Assembly: GCA_900768685.1 (NCBI GenBank)
Contig: CAAGDX010000006.1
Span: 1 to 64,000 of the forward strand
Direction: 5' to 3'
DNA: 64,000 nt
From: Bacteroidales bacterium
Lineage (GTDB): Bacteria; Bacteroidota; Bacteroidia; Bacteroidales; Muribaculaceae
Shown here: positions 43,375 through 52,593 of the stretch, in pieces
How the letters are laid out: every line of letters begins with the position of its first letter
Position numbering within the stretch: position 1 is the first letter of the stretch
The notes under the pieces: model-generated
Seen by the model: only the letters and a program-made list of their open reading frames with translations
What the model was told of the DNA's origin: nothing
Databases searched by the model: none
Translations under genes and position numbers: made by a program

Positions 43375-44949
43375 ATGATTAACCCAAGCGAGATATCTGA
43401 AGTATTAAAAAATAAGCTTCAAAACGTCAATTCAAAAGTTGCTTTTGAAGAGACGGGCACGGTTTTGGAGGTCGGCGACGGTGTAGCACAAGTTTATGGC
43501 CTTGACAATGTTTGTGCCAACGAACTTGTTGTGTTTGAGAATGGCGTGAAAGGCGTTGCAATGAACCTTGAGGAAAGCAATGTTGGTGTCATCCTTCTCA
43601 ACAATGTCAACAAGGTAACTGAAAATATGATGGTAAAACGTACCGGTCAGATTGCATCCATTCCTGTTGGTGAAGGTCTTTTTGGTCGTGTTATTAACGT
43701 TTTAGGTGAACCTATAGATGGTCGCGGACCAATCCAAGGAGAACTGATAAATCTTCCGTTGGAGAGAAAAGCACCGGGCGTAATATTCCGTCAGCCTGTA
43801 AAACAGCCGCTTCAGACAGGTATAAAGGCTGTCGATTCTATGGTGCCTATAGGTCGCGGTCAGCGTGAGTTAATTATCGGTGACCGTCAGATAGGTAAAA
43901 CCGCTATCGCTATTGACACCATCATTAACCAGCGTAAAAATTTTGAAGCAGGCAAACCTGTTTACTGTATCTATGTAGCTATCGGTCAGAAAGCTTCATC
44001 GGTAGCAGCAACAGTGGAAACGCTCCGCCGTCATGGTGCACTTGATTACACCGTGGTTGTGGCAGCTAATGCTTCAGATTCTGCAGCAATGAGGTATTAT
44101 TCACCGTTTGCAGGTGTTGCTATTGGTGAATTTATCCGTGATACGGGTCGTGATGCACTTATCGTTTACGATGACTTGTCCAAGCAAGCTGTAGCATACC
44201 GTGAAATTTCACTTATCCTCAAGCGTCCTTCAGGACGTGAGGCATATCCGGGTGATATTTTCTATCTGCACTCTCGTCTGCTTGAACGTGCTGCAAAAAT
44301 TATTGATAACGATAAAGTTGCTTCAATGATGAACGACCTTCCGGAAGTTCTTCGTCCGGTTGTGAAAGGTGGTGGTTCGCTCACTGCACTTCCAATCATT
44401 GAAACACAGGCAGGTGACGTTTCCGCATATATCCCGACAAACGTGATTTCTATTACAGACGGTCAGATTTACCTTGAAACAGCACTCTTCAACCGTGGTA
44501 TCCGTCCTGCAATTAACGTAGGTATCTCGGTATCACGTGTGGGCGGTAACGCTCAGATTAAGTCTATGAAGAAAGTGGCAGGTACACTCAAGATTGACCA
44601 GGCACAGTTCCGTGAACTTGAATCATTTACCAAGTTTGGTGGTGATATAGACCCTGTAACGGCTCGCACTATTGACCGAGGACGTAAAAATGAACGGCTG
44701 CTCATTCAACCACAGTATCAACCAATGTCTGTGGAAGATGAAGTAGCAATCATTTATTGTGGTGTAAATGGTCTTTTGAGCAATGTGCCACTGGATAAAG
44801 TTGCGGAATTTGAAAAATCACTCTTGCAGATTCTTCATGCAAAGCATCAAGAAGATGTTCTTAATGTTTTGGGTAACGGTCAGCTTACAGACGATGCTGT
44901 AGCAAAACTCACCAAAGTGGCTGAAGAAGTTGCAGGTAGATATGTATAA
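43375..44949 (+). CDS. atpA: F1Fo ATP synthase subunit alpha
   Basis: A 524-aa regulatory nucleotide-binding F1 subunit. GDRQIGKTAIAID (P-loop), the VYDDLSKQAVAYRE segment and RPSGREAYPGDIFYLHSRLLERAA are intact. It lies 10 bases after atpH. Confidence 0.98.
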   Translation: MINPSEISEVLKNKLQNVNSKVAFEETGTVLEVGDGVAQVYGLDNVCANELVVFENGVKGVAMNLEESNVGVILLNNVNKVTENMMVKRTGQIASIPVGEGLFGRVINVLGEPIDGRGPIQGELINLPLERKAPGVIFRQPVKQPLQTGIKAVDSMVPIGRGQRELIIGDRQIGKTAIAIDTIINQRKNFEAGKPVYCIYVAIGQKASSVAATVETLRRHGALDYTVVVAANASDSAAMRYYSPFAGVAIGEFIRDTGRDALIVYDDLSKQAVAYREISLILKRPSGREAYPGDIFYLHSRLLERAAKIIDNDKVASMMNDLPEVLRPVVKGGGSLTALPIIETQAGDVSAYIPTNVISITDGQIYLETALFNRGIRPAINVGISVSRVGGNAQIKSMKKVAGTLKIDQAQFRELESFTKFGGDIDPVTARTIDRGRKNERLLIQPQYQPMSVEDEVAIIYCGVNGLLSNVPLDKVAEFEKSLLQILHAKHQEDVLNVLGNGQLTDDAVAKLTKVAEEVAGRYV

Positions 44950-44983
44950 AGAAAAAAGTTTAACCTTATAGGCTTTATAAGCA

Positions 44984-45868
44984 ATGTCAACATTACGAGA
45001 ACTTAAAGGACGTATCGGCTCTGTAGCATCATCGGAAAAAATCACCGGTGCTATGAAGATGATTTCGTCTGCAAAAATGCATAAGGCTGAGGGTGCTCTC
45101 CGTAAACAGCTCCCTTATCGCCGTCAGATAGAAACCATTATAGGCAATCTTCTGACAGCAGATGCACCTTTCTCGTCTCCGCTTATCGAGTCAAGAGAGG
45201 TGAAAAATATAGCAATTGTTGTCTGGGGTTCCGATGATGGTTTATGTGGTGCTTACAACGTGAATATTTTCAAGCAGTTGCTTTCACGAATTGAACTTTT
45301 GAAAGGAAAATACGGCAGCGAAGTGACATTTACCGTATATCCTATTGGAGGCAAGATGCAGAAAACTGTGCAGAAGATAGCATCTTCCACAGTGAGCATA
45401 GTTAAGCCGGAAGGAGTGGATTCCAAATCGGAAGGCGAAGCTGTGAAAAACTTCCTTGTGTATTTGCAGCAATCATTCCTCACCGGCAAGCACGATATTG
45501 TGGATTTGCTTTATATGCACTTCAAGAGTGTTAGCAAGCAAATTCTCACAGTGGAACAGTTATTGCCTGCAGATGCCTCAAACTTCAAGAAAGCGGATGG
45601 AAAAAGCATACAGTGCCGTCCATACTTGTTTGAACCGGACGTTACTACAATCTTCCGTGCAGTCCTTCCACTCTATATGCTCTCCGTGATGACAGAAATC
45701 TTTACGGAAAACCGTGCTTCCGAACAAGCAGCACGAGTTATGGCAATGCAGAGTGCAAACGACAATGCGAAGAAACTCCTGGAACAGTTGCGGCTTGAGT
45801 ACAATAAATTGCGTCAACAAAGCATCACCACCGAGCTTCTTGATATTCTCGGCGGTCAGATTAGATAA
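44984..45868 (+). CDS. atpG: F1Fo ATP synthase subunit gamma
   Basis: A 294-aa central shaft subunit. N-terminal LRELKGRIGSVASSEKITGAMKMISSAKM and C-terminal MQSANDNAKKLLEQLRLEYNKLRQQSIT helices are canonical; SDDGLCGAYNV is present. It is the last atp gene, and nuoI begins 44 bases later with no terminator. Confidence 0.97.
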   Translation: MSTLRELKGRIGSVASSEKITGAMKMISSAKMHKAEGALRKQLPYRRQIETIIGNLLTADAPFSSPLIESREVKNIAIVVWGSDDGLCGAYNVNIFKQLLSRIELLKGKYGSEVTFTVYPIGGKMQKTVQKIASSTVSIVKPEGVDSKSEGEAVKNFLVYLQQSFLTGKHDIVDLLYMHFKSVSKQILTVEQLLPADASNFKKADGKSIQCRPYLFEPDVTTIFRAVLPLYMLSVMTEIFTENRASEQAARVMAMQSANDNAKKLLEQLRLEYNKLRQQSITTELLDILGGQIR

Positions 45869-45912
45869 TAATTAAATTAAACCAAATTAATATTACACAT
45901 TCACATCAAATT

Positions 45913-46530
45913 ATGAGTAGTGTCAAAGATTATTTTTCAAATTTAGGAAGCGGAATTGTGAGTCTTTTCCAAGGGCTTACTGTTACCGGTAAGGAATTCG
46001 TGACTCCTAAAATTACTGAAAAATATCCTGAAAACAGAGAAACTCACAAGTATCCGGAACGTTTCCGTGCTATCCTTGAACTCATCTATGATGAAGAAGG
46101 CAAGCACAAATGTATCGGTTGCGGTATTTGTGAAAGAAACTGTCCTAACGGTACCATCACTTTGCAAACAAAAATGGTGGATACTCCGGACGGAAAGAAA
46201 AAGCGTAAACTTGACAAGTATATTTACGACTTGGGAAGCTGTACTTTCTGCCAGCTTTGTGTGACAAACTGTCCTCAAGATGCACTTCGTTTCGTAAACG
46301 ATTTCGAGCAGGCTGTATTCACTCGTTCTAAACTCGTTAAGCAACTTAATTATCGCCCGGAACCGGCTGAACCGGAACTCACTCCGGAGCAAAAAGCTGC
46401 TATTGAGGCAGAACGCCAGGCAAAAATAGAAGCTGCAAAGAAACTTGCCGCAGAAAGAAAAGCTGCTGCAGAAAAGAAAGCGGCTGAAGAGGCAAAAGAC
46501 ACTGAACAATCTCAAAACGAAAATAAATAA
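45913..46530 (+). CDS. nuoI: NADH-quinone oxidoreductase subunit I, with charged C-terminal tail
   Basis: A 205-aa ferredoxin-like subunit with two 4Fe-4S motifs, CIGCGICERNCP and CTFCQLCVTNCP. The last about 55 residues are an Ala/Lys/Glu-rich helical tail (from TPEQKAAIEAE to the end) that bacterial NuoI usually lacks. It resumes the nuo gene order after the atp block. The tail could serve to contact another subunit or an electron donor. Confidence 0.94.
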   Translation: MSSVKDYFSNLGSGIVSLFQGLTVTGKEFVTPKITEKYPENRETHKYPERFRAILELIYDEEGKHKCIGCGICERNCPNGTITLQTKMVDTPDGKKKRKLDKYIYDLGSCTFCQLCVTNCPQDALRFVNDFEQAVFTRSKLVKQLNYRPEPAEPELTPEQKAAIEAERQAKIEAAKKLAAERKAAAEKKAAEEAKDTEQSQNENK

Positions 46531-46543
46531 CTAATCATATTAT

Positions 46544-47056
46544 ATGGAATCAGTAGGAAGTATCATTATGTATTTGATAACCGCTCTTGCGATTGTCATT
46601 TTCTCGGTACTCGCTGTTACCACACGCAAAATTTTGCGTGCCGCTACATACCTGCTGTTCACACTGTTTGCCACTGCAGCAATTTATTTCCAACTCGACT
46701 ACGAGTTTCTTGGTGCAGTACAGATAGCAGTGTACGCAGGTGGTATTGTGGTGCTGTTCGTCTTCTCAATCTTGTTGACGAGCCACCCCGGCGATAACAG
46801 TGAGGAACTTGCTTCTAAACAACGCCGAATAGGTCTTCTTGCAGCAATAGCAATGCTTTTAGTGGCAGGCTATTCGCTGGTTACTCGTTTTTCCACATTC
46901 ATCACAGCTGCAGATAACAGCGGTGCAGACATGAAGGAAATCGGAGAAAGACTTTTAGGTACAGGGCATTTTGAATATCTATTGCCTTTTGAAGCAGTCA
47001 GTGTGTTATTACTCGCATGTATAATCGGTGGCATTGTAGTTGCCCGTAAAAAATAA
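46544..47056 (+). CDS. nuoJ: NADH-quinone oxidoreductase subunit J
   Basis: A 170-aa membrane subunit with five hydrophobic helices. The conserved YFQLDYEFLGAVQIAVYAGGIVVLFVFSI segment in helix 3 contains the pi-bulge region typical of NuoJ. Confidence 0.95.
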   Translation: MESVGSIIMYLITALAIVIFSVLAVTTRKILRAATYLLFTLFATAAIYFQLDYEFLGAVQIAVYAGGIVVLFVFSILLTSHPGDNSEELASKQRRIGLLAAIAMLLVAGYSLVTRFSTFITAADNSGADMKEIGERLLGTGHFEYLLPFEAVSVLLLACIIGGIVVARKK

Positions 47057-47065
47057 ATTTGAGTT

Positions 47066-47377
47066 ATGGAAATTACAATGTTATATTATTTAATACCGAG
47101 CCTTATCATGTTCTGCTGCGGTGTGTATGGCTTCATCACTCGCAAAAACATGATTGCTATCTTGATATCCCTGGAGCTTATGCTCAATGCTGTGGATATC
47201 AACTTTGTAGTGTTCAATAGATTTTTATTCCCCGGACAGCTGGAAGGAATGTTTTTCACTCTCTTTGCGATAGCAATAGCAGCAGCGGAAACAGCCCTTG
47301 CAATAGCTATCATTATCAACATTTTCCGTGTTACTAATGATATTGATGTTCGTGAAGTTAACAAAATGAAATTTTAA
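47066..47377 (+). CDS. nuoK: NADH-quinone oxidoreductase subunit K
   Basis: A 103-aa, three-helix subunit. The proton-path Glu residues are in ILISLELMLNAVDINF and AAAETALALA-like AAAETALAIAI. Its stop overlaps the nuoL start by one base (TAATG). Confidence 0.96.
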   Translation: MEITMLYYLIPSLIMFCCGVYGFITRKNMIAILISLELMLNAVDINFVVFNRFLFPGQLEGMFFTLFAIAIAAAETALAIAIIINIFRVTNDIDVREVNKMKF

Positions 47378-49389
47378 TGTCTATGGAAGCTACATTGCCA
47401 CTTTTAATTCTCGTCATACCTCTGTTCATGTTCCTTTTCCTCGGACTTCTCGGTGGATATATGAAACCGAAAGTAGCAGGTGTAATCGGAACATTAGGTA
47501 TGGGTGCTACGCTTATCATAGCGTATTTCACTGCGTTTACTTACTTCTTCTCGGGAAGTGAATGTTTTGTAAATGAAGCAGGCGAACGTCTCCAGTCTGT
47601 AATATTCAATTACGATTGGTTGCAGTTTACGGATAGTCTCGTAATTCGCCTCGGATTCCTCCTTGACCCGATTTCTGCAATGATGCTTGTGGTAATCACC
47701 ACAATCTCCTTTATGGTGCATCTTTACAGTAACGGATATATGTGCGACCACCACGGAAATACTGAAAAAGGTTTCCAACGTTACTTCGCATTCCTCTCAT
47801 TGTTCAGTTTCTCAATGTTAGGACTTGTTGTTGCAACAAACATCTTCCAAATGTATATTTTCTGGGAGCTTGTGGGAGCATCTTCATATCTTTTGATTGG
47901 ATTTTACTATACTTCACCGGCTGCCGTTTCAGCGTCCAAAAAAGCGTTTATTGTTACTCGTTTTGCGGACCTCGGTTTCCTCGTAGGTATTCTCATCCTT
48001 TCTTACTACACAGGTACATTTAACTTTACAGACCTTACATCAATAGGTGCAGGTGTTGAAAACACATTCCGTGTATCTGCAGACACAGCAGAACACATCC
48101 AAAACATCTTCAGCACGAGTGAAGTGCCAATGTTTATGGGAGCATCAGTAATGACTTGGGCACTCGTACTTATCTTTATGGGCGGTATGGGTAAATCAGC
48201 AATGATGCCACTTCATATTTGGCTTCCGGATGCTATGGAAGGTCCGACACCGGTATCTGCACTTATCCACGCAGCAACAATGGTTGTGGCAGGTGTTTAC
48301 CTCGTTGCACGTTTGTTCCCGCTTTACGTTATGCAGGAGGCAGCCCTCCAGATTGTAACAGTAGTAGGAGCACTCACGGCACTATATGCTGCAATGGTTG
48401 CATGTTGCCAGATAGATATCAAGCGTGTACTTGCATTCTCCACAATTTCTCAGATTGCGTTTATGATGGTTTCACTTGGTGTTGCTCGCCCGGAAATTCA
48501 CGAAGGCGTAGGTTACATGGCATCAATGTTCCACCTTTTCACACACGCAATGTTTAAGGCTCTCCTCTTCCTTGGAGCAGGTGCACTTATTCACGCAGTA
48601 CACTCAAACAATTATACGGCTATGCACGGTCTCCGCAAGCACATGCCTATCACACATATCACATTCCTTATCGGCTGTCTTGCAATTGCCGGAATTATAC
48701 CGTTTGCAGGTTTCTTCTCAAAGGATGAAATTCTCACAGCTTGCTTGGGCAACAATGTAATTGTGTATGTATGGATGTCGCTTGTAGCAGGTCTCACAGC
48801 ATTCTATATGTTCCGTCTTTATTACCTCATCTTCTGGTGGAAAGATCACGAAGTACACGAAGGTCACCACGCACCGACAGACCAGCCTTGGACAATGACT
48901 CTCCCGCTGATTATCCTCGCTGTTGTTTCTATCGTTGCCGGTTTCATTCCATTCGGTGAATTTGTAACTTGGAACGGTGAACCATACGAAATACATCTCA
49001 ATTGGGGTGTAGCAGGTGCCAGCCTTGCAGTGGCAATCATTGCAATAGGTATCGCTACATGGCTTTACAAAACAGAAAATGCCAAACCGGAAAAAATGGC
49101 TGCCGCACTCCCGAACCTCTGGAGATGGTGCCACAAGAGAATGTATTTCGACGAACTCTACATGTTCATAACTCACAAAATTATTTTCAACCTTGTTTCT
49201 CGCCCAATCGCATGGTTTGACCGTCATATCATTGACGGAACTATGGATGGTTTCGCATTCATCACAAACAAGGCATCCGAGTCAATCAAAGGCTTACAAT
49301 CAGGCAATGTTCAGAGCTACGTTCTCGTATATCTCTTAGGTGCATTGCTTCTTGGAGCGGTAACCGTGGTTTGTCTGATTTTATGTTAA
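47377..49389 (+). CDS. nuoL: NADH-quinone oxidoreductase subunit L
   Basis: A 670-aa antiporter-like proton-pumping subunit with about 16 helices, a long C-terminal lateral helix region and the conserved WELVGASSYLLIGFY, GGMGKSAMMPLHIWLPDAMEGPTPVSALIHAATMV motif. Length is normal. Confidence 0.97.
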   Translation: MSMEATLPLLILVIPLFMFLFLGLLGGYMKPKVAGVIGTLGMGATLIIAYFTAFTYFFSGSECFVNEAGERLQSVIFNYDWLQFTDSLVIRLGFLLDPISAMMLVVITTISFMVHLYSNGYMCDHHGNTEKGFQRYFAFLSLFSFSMLGLVVATNIFQMYIFWELVGASSYLLIGFYYTSPAAVSASKKAFIVTRFADLGFLVGILILSYYTGTFNFTDLTSIGAGVENTFRVSADTAEHIQNIFSTSEVPMFMGASVMTWALVLIFMGGMGKSAMMPLHIWLPDAMEGPTPVSALIHAATMVVAGVYLVARLFPLYVMQEAALQIVTVVGALTALYAAMVACCQIDIKRVLAFSTISQIAFMMVSLGVARPEIHEGVGYMASMFHLFTHAMFKALLFLGAGALIHAVHSNNYTAMHGLRKHMPITHITFLIGCLAIAGIIPFAGFFSKDEILTACLGNNVIVYVWMSLVAGLTAFYMFRLYYLIFWWKDHEVHEGHHAPTDQPWTMTLPLIILAVVSIVAGFIPFGEFVTWNGEPYEIHLNWGVAGASLAVAIIAIGIATWLYKTENAKPEKMAAALPNLWRWCHKRMYFDELYMFITHKIIFNLVSRPIAWFDRHIIDGTMDGFAFITNKASESIKGLQSGNVQSYVLVYLLGALLLGAVTVVCLILC

Positions 49390-49408
49390 TGATTAAATAT
49401 TGAAAGCT

Positions 49409-50914
49409 ATGTTTGACAATATATTGATATATTTCGTAGTAATTCCGCTTGTAATGCTTGCCCTTGTAGGGTTAAGCCGTAATATCAAGCAGATTCGTGC
49501 GGTGGCTGTGACAGGTTCTCTCGCTCTTACAGCACTGTCAATCTATGTATTGGTTGACTATCTCACACTCCGTGCAGCAGGTGAAACAGCACCAATGCTT
49601 TTCACGGACTCTTGGGTATGGTTCGCACCGCTTCACATAAACCTTGCAGTAGGTGTTGACGGTATTTCAATAGCAATGTTGCTTTTGTCTTCCATCATCC
49701 TCCTCACAGGTTCTTTCGCATCATGGGAAATTCCTCAGCCAAAGTCTTTCTTCCTCTGGCTGATACTTCTTTCAACCGGTGTATTCGGTTTCTTCATCAC
49801 AGTGGACCTCTTCGCAATGTTCATGTTCTATGAAGTGGCTCTTATCCCGATGTACCTCCTTATCGGTGTTTGGGGTAGTGGAAAGAAAAACTATTCCGCA
49901 ATGAAGCTTACCCTTATGCTTATGGGTGGCTCCGCATTCTTGATGCTTGGTCTTATCGGTATCTATTATCATTCCGCAGACACTGCAGAAGGTCTCACAT
50001 GGAACATTCTTGAAATCGTGGAAAACGGTGCAATCAGTCACAACTGGCAGCTATTCTTATTCCCGATGACATTTGTAGGTTTCGGTGTACTTGGTGCAAT
50101 GTTCCCATTCCACACATGGAGCCCTGACGGTCACGCTTCAGCCCCGACAGCAGTTTCTATGCTTCACGCAGGTGTGCTTATGAAACTTGGAGGTTACGGC
50201 TGTTTCCGTGTAGCAATTTATCTTATGCCGGAAGCTGCAAACGAACTTGCATGGATATTCTTGATTCTTACAGGTATTTCAGTTGTCTATGGTGCATTCA
50301 GTGCATGCGTACAGACAGACCTCAAATACATCAACGCATATTCATCAGTTTCACACTGCGGTCTCGTGCTCTTCGCAATCCTTATGCTGAATACTACGGC
50401 TATGACTGGTGCAATCATGCAGATGCTCTCACACGGACTTATGACAGCTCTCTTCTTTGCACTCATCGGTCAAATTTACGGTCGTACACACACTCGTGAT
50501 ATCCGTGAAATGGGCGGTTTGATGCAGATTATGCCATATCTTGCCGTTTGTTACGTAATTGCCGGTATGGCATCACTCGGTTTGCCGGGCTTGAGCGGTT
50601 TCGTGGCAGAAATGACAATCTTTGTAGGTTCATTCCAGCACGCTGATATGTTCCACAGAGTATTCACAATCGTGGCTTGTTGCTCAATCGTGATTACTGC
50701 AGTGTATATCCTCCGTGTTGTTGGAAAACTCCTTTACGGTCCTGTTCAAAACGAACATCACCGTCAGCTCACGGATGCTACATGGTGGGAAAGAGTGTCA
50801 ACAGCAACCCTTATCATCTGTGTGGCAGCAATCGGTTGCTTCCCGAACTTCTTTGCAAGTCTTATTAAGTCAACATTCACGGCAGATATCTTCCGTGTAT
50901 TAGGTATGAACTAA
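49409..50914 (+). CDS. nuoM: NADH-quinone oxidoreductase subunit M
   Basis: A 501-aa antiporter-like proton-pumping subunit. I start at ATG 49409 (MFDNILIYF), not the TTG three codons earlier. Conserved MFYEVALIPMYLLIGVWG and FPFHTWSPDGHASAPTAVSMLHAGVLMKLGGYG motifs are intact. Confidence 0.96.
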   Translation: MFDNILIYFVVIPLVMLALVGLSRNIKQIRAVAVTGSLALTALSIYVLVDYLTLRAAGETAPMLFTDSWVWFAPLHINLAVGVDGISIAMLLLSSIILLTGSFASWEIPQPKSFFLWLILLSTGVFGFFITVDLFAMFMFYEVALIPMYLLIGVWGSGKKNYSAMKLTLMLMGGSAFLMLGLIGIYYHSADTAEGLTWNILEIVENGAISHNWQLFLFPMTFVGFGVLGAMFPFHTWSPDGHASAPTAVSMLHAGVLMKLGGYGCFRVAIYLMPEAANELAWIFLILTGISVVYGAFSACVQTDLKYINAYSSVSHCGLVLFAILMLNTTAMTGAIMQMLSHGLMTALFFALIGQIYGRTHTRDIREMGGLMQIMPYLAVCYVIAGMASLGLPGLSGFVAEMTIFVGSFQHADMFHRVFTIVACCSIVITAVYILRVVGKLLYGPVQNEHHRQLTDATWWERVSTATLIICVAAIGCFPNFFASLIKSTFTADIFRVLGMN

Positions 50915-50930
50915 AAAAATTGAATATACA

Positions 50931-52403
50931 ATGGATTATTCTCAGTTTTTAGCAATGAAGCAGGAGATAGGCCTGTTGGTAGTATTTCTCCTTGTCTTCC
51001 TTTACGACACGTTCATGCCTAAAAAAGCATTGAACGCTACGGCAACATTCACTTGTGTTCTTTTCGCACTTTTCACTGCAATGGGCTTCTTCTGCCTCTT
51101 TGCAGGTGAAAACGTTACAGCTTTCTCCGGTATGTACAGCACAGGTGCAGTTATGGCTGCTATCAAGAATATTTTGAATATTGGTGTACTTATAGTCCTC
51201 ATACAGTCTTGCAAATGGGCTAACAGTGAATTTCAGATTATGAGAAGAGGTGAGTTCTATGAACTTCTTCTTGTCACACTCTTTGGAATGTACCTTATGA
51301 TTTCCGCACGTCACTTCCTCCTCTTTGTGATTGGTCTTGAATGCGCATCACTTCCTTTGGCTGCGATGGTGGCATTTGACAAAAACAAATACGAAAGTCA
51401 CGAGGCTGCTATCAAGTACATTCTCACTGCAGTGTTCAGTTCCGCTATCTTTATGCTCGGATTGTCTTTCGTGTATGGTCTTTCAGGTTCGCTCTACTTT
51501 GAGGACATCTGCAATAACCTTTCTACGTACAATTCCACTATGCTCGTTGTAGCAATAGCATTTGTGATGGCAGGTATCGGATTCAAACTGTCACTCGTGC
51601 CGTTCCACCTCTGGACAGCAGACGTTTACCAGGGTGCTCCTACATCTGTTACTTCATACCTCTCCGTAATCTCGAAGGGTGCAACTGCATTTGCATTCCT
51701 CGTAGTGATGTCACAGGTGTTCGGTCAGTTCTACAGCGAAGTTTGGATGTGGATGCTTTATGCACTTGTAATCCTCACAATCACTGTGGGTAACCTCTTT
51801 GCAATCCGTCAGCGTAATATGAAACGCTTCCTTGCATTCTCATCTATTTCACAAGCCGGATATATTATGCTTGGTGTTATAGCAATGAATGAGGTGGGTG
51901 TTGCTTCACTTATGTATTACGTTCTCGTGTATATTTTCTCAAACCTCGCAGCTTTCGGTGTTATCGGTGCAATAGAGAATGCTACGGGCAAGGTTTCAAT
52001 GGACGATTACAACGGACTGAGCAAGACAAACCCGAAACTGTCACTGGCTATGATGCTTGCAATGTTCTCACTCGCAGGTATCCCTCCATTTGCAGGTTTC
52101 TTCAGCAAATTCTTCATCTTCACAGGTGCATTACATCAGGAATCAACTGCAATGTATGTCCTTGTGCTTATAGCTTTGATAAACACTATTGTTTCACTTT
52201 ACTATTATCTCCTTGTGGTGAAAGCAATGTATATCAAAACTGAAGAAGAATGTGTTATCCCATCTTTCCGTTCCGCTTGCAGCGAACGTCTCGGACTTTG
52301 GATAACAGTTGGAGGTATTATTCTCCTCGGTATCGCAAGTTGCTGCTATAGCTACCTCCTGAATCTTACTCAAGCAGGTGAGACTTTAGCATCACTGTTC
52401 TAA
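50931..52403 (+). CDS. nuoN: NADH-quinone oxidoreductase subunit N
   Basis: A 490-aa third antiporter-like proton-pumping subunit, closing the supercluster. It has GLECASLPLAAMVAF and VPFHLWTADVYQGAPTSVTSYLSVISKGAT. A terminator follows after 21 bases. Confidence 0.96.
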   Translation: MDYSQFLAMKQEIGLLVVFLLVFLYDTFMPKKALNATATFTCVLFALFTAMGFFCLFAGENVTAFSGMYSTGAVMAAIKNILNIGVLIVLIQSCKWANSEFQIMRRGEFYELLLVTLFGMYLMISARHFLLFVIGLECASLPLAAMVAFDKNKYESHEAAIKYILTAVFSSAIFMLGLSFVYGLSGSLYFEDICNNLSTYNSTMLVVAIAFVMAGIGFKLSLVPFHLWTADVYQGAPTSVTSYLSVISKGATAFAFLVVMSQVFGQFYSEVWMWMLYALVILTITVGNLFAIRQRNMKRFLAFSSISQAGYIMLGVIAMNEVGVASLMYYVLVYIFSNLAAFGVIGAIENATGKVSMDDYNGLSKTNPKLSLAMMLAMFSLAGIPPFAGFFSKFFIFTGALHQESTAMYVLVLIALINTIVSLYYYLLVVKAMYIKTEEECVIPSFRSACSERLGLWITVGGIILLGIASCCYSYLLNLTQAGETLASLF

Positions 52404-52424
52404 TAGACTAATTTCATACCACAT

Positions 52425-52459
52425 AAAAAGGGACAAACCATTTCGGTTTGCCCCTTTTT
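52425..52459 (+). terminator. Terminator of the nuo-atp-nuo supercluster
   Basis: AAAAAGGGACAAACC pairs with GGTTTGCCCCTTTTT around ATTTC, with one A-C mismatch, and the right arm supplies the T run. It is the first convincing terminator after the promoter at 35016. Confidence 0.85.
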
Positions 52460-52492
52460 CTTACAGGCTCTTGTTGTTTTTTTTGTCTTATT

Positions 52493-52528
52493 TTGTTGTT
52501 TTTTGTTGCACAAATCAAAAAACAACAA
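52493..52528. repeat. AT-rich perfect inverted repeat upstream of the 1344-aa protein gene
   Basis: TTGTTGTTTTTTG (52493-52505) and CAAAAAACAACAA (52516-52528) form a perfect 13-bp stem with a 10-base loop. CAACAAGAA-type repeats follow on the right. It lies just before a -7 element and may be a regulator site or transcript structure. Confidence 0.6.
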
Positions 52529-52559
52529 GAATTACAACAAGAAGTTTTCTTTGGTAACG

Positions 52560-52567
52560 TAATTTTG
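52560..52567 (+). promoter_or_regulatory. Promoter -7 element for the 1344-aa secreted protein
   Basis: TAATTTTG matches TAnnTTTG 26 bases before the start codon. The -33 region overlaps the base of the inverted repeat's flanking CAACAAG repeats. Confidence 0.6.
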
Positions 52568-52593
52568 CACAAATTCTTAATATTTTAGTTTTT

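Noticed and set aside
45943..46515. 190-aa minus-strand open frame over nuoI
   Set aside because: Its Ser/Phe-rich translation is the complement of the Lys/Glu-rich nuoI tail.
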